DNA of 64,000 nt from Turbatrix aceti. Its lineage: Eukaryota > Nematoda > Chromadorea > Rhabditida > Panagrolaimidae. Within the stretch, counting starts at the first letter, position 1. Every line of letters starts with the position of its first letter. The notes beneath the pieces are model-generated. The model did no database searches. It was not told where the DNA came from and saw only the letters and a program-made list of their open reading frames with translations. This document shows positions 63,260 through 64,000 of the stretch, piece by piece. The translations under genes and the position numbers were made by a program. The stretch lies in the NCBI GenBank assembly GCA_963969345.1, contig OZ017767.1:2666001-2730000 (forward strand). Reading direction: 5' to 3'.

Positions 63260-63800
63260 TTGGCCGTTTCGCTTTAAAATGTCAAAACTTTTATTCTTCT
63301 TTCTGGAATATGCTGGTAATTTTCTGTGCTTACGGTGCTAAAAAAGATTTGTAATCTGTTAAATTTTTCATCCATATTTTTTATTCAATTCGAATTGTTT
63401 CCGCAGCCAATTGCCGTTTGTTTTAAAAAAGAATGCCGCAATCATACTGGATGCGCATCGACGTGCGAACATACCTTTTGGGCCGCAACCTGAGTTTTTC
63501 CGTCCACTCATCACAATATTTTTGGCACATTCTGACAGGTCTGACGTCTCGAACGACTTGTACGCGAGAACATTTGAGACGCGTCCAAGTGCGAACATAC
63601 CTTACAGGTGCCATCGCAGTACCTTACATCTTGGATGGTTTGAAAACAGATTTTGTTGTACAGACAAGTTTGAAAAATATGCGACGACACCTTGTCAAGC
63701 ACTCTTTTTGTGACAGTACCGTAAAAAACACAAAACAAGTAAGCCTGTCAAAAAGTAAAACAAGGTAAAATTTATAAACGCCACACTTTCATCAATTCGT
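63260..63800 (+). repeat. Dispersed module X, copy 4
   Basis: Nearly identical to copy 2 over about 540 bp, including both GTGCGAACATACCTT motifs. It again lies between a plus-strand family gene and a minus-strand one. Confidence 0.9.
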
Positions 63801-63891
63801 AATTATTACAAACATTGAATAGTTGAAACAGCACATCGTGTCTGAATAAAATCAACGTCATCGATGTGAAAATGATAAAAGCGAGAAAACT

Positions 63892-64000
63892 TCAGAGTTC
63901 GGCCTGCTTCGCGGTCCGGGTGCGAGGCTTGTCCAAAGACGTTCTCGGTCGACGATCCGCCTTGGGGGCCCAAGTGACGTGGATAGGGCAGACTTTTTCT
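63892..64000 (-). CDS. TWAPK family protein, cut by window end
   Basis: The last 35 codons on the minus strand (ending in stop at 63892-63894) match the C-terminus of the copy at 54925, including HVTWAPKADRRPRTSLDK and TAKQAEL. Its 3' flank (63800-63890) matches 54830-54920. The rest lies beyond the window. Confidence 0.8.
   Translation of the reverse strand, partial: EKVCPIHVTWAPKADRRPRTSLDKPRTRTAKQAEL

Overview
The window reads as nuclear DNA of a nematode. The introns are AT-rich and end in TTTTCAG, and many genes have a TTTTTCAG acceptor just before the start codon, as expected for trans-splicing or a spliced 5' UTR. It carries a Girdin/Daple (CCDC88) gene like nematode grdn-1 and a two-exon nematode-type globin. 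A run of 200 N at 53447-53646 is an assembly gap.

Layout. 1-15.1 kb: plus-strand Girdin/Daple gene, 5' end outside the window, with a HOOK-domain part, a very long coiled-coil exon and a C-terminus ending in the PDZ-binding residues GCV; a tRNA-Leu(AAG) lies antisense in one intron. 15.8-16.8 kb: minus-strand globin. 17-29 kb: gene-poor DNA in which A-runs replace the T-runs of the first part, suggesting minus-strand transcription; three phase-compatible minus-strand exons of an unknown membrane protein lie at 22.8-25.7 kb. One of its introns holds a very young, deleted Ty3/gypsy-like LTR element (23443-24990) with 311-bp LTRs differing at one site. A 5'-truncated LINE tail with a 10-bp target-site duplication is at 29.4 kb.

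30.9-39.2 kb: small unrecognised genes and two large low-complexity genes. One (32486-34745) begins with two tandem copies of a roughly 65-residue helical unit, one per exon; the other (36022-39188) is acidic. Both have an RYxLR motif near the C-terminus.

39.2-52.1 kb: the most unusual part. Dozens of exon-like islands sit between splice signals without a sustained reading frame, many are tandem duplicates, and from 46 kb they hold long, near-perfect hairpins. Paralogous hairpins show compensatory base changes, two adjacent hairpins share one hexaloop on different stems, one stem carries a cUUCGg tetraloop, and three hairpins are followed by T-runs. I interpret this as an undescribed structured, spliced, probably non-coding RNA locus.

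54-64 kb: tandem and inverted segmental duplications carrying a small, apparently lineage-specific protein family with a TWAPK motif (four intact copies, one deleted copy, one cut by the window end). A four-exon membrane-anchored gene (59862-61304) lies among them; one of its exon ends is tandemly duplicated and its C-terminus is made from the dispersed repeat of this region.
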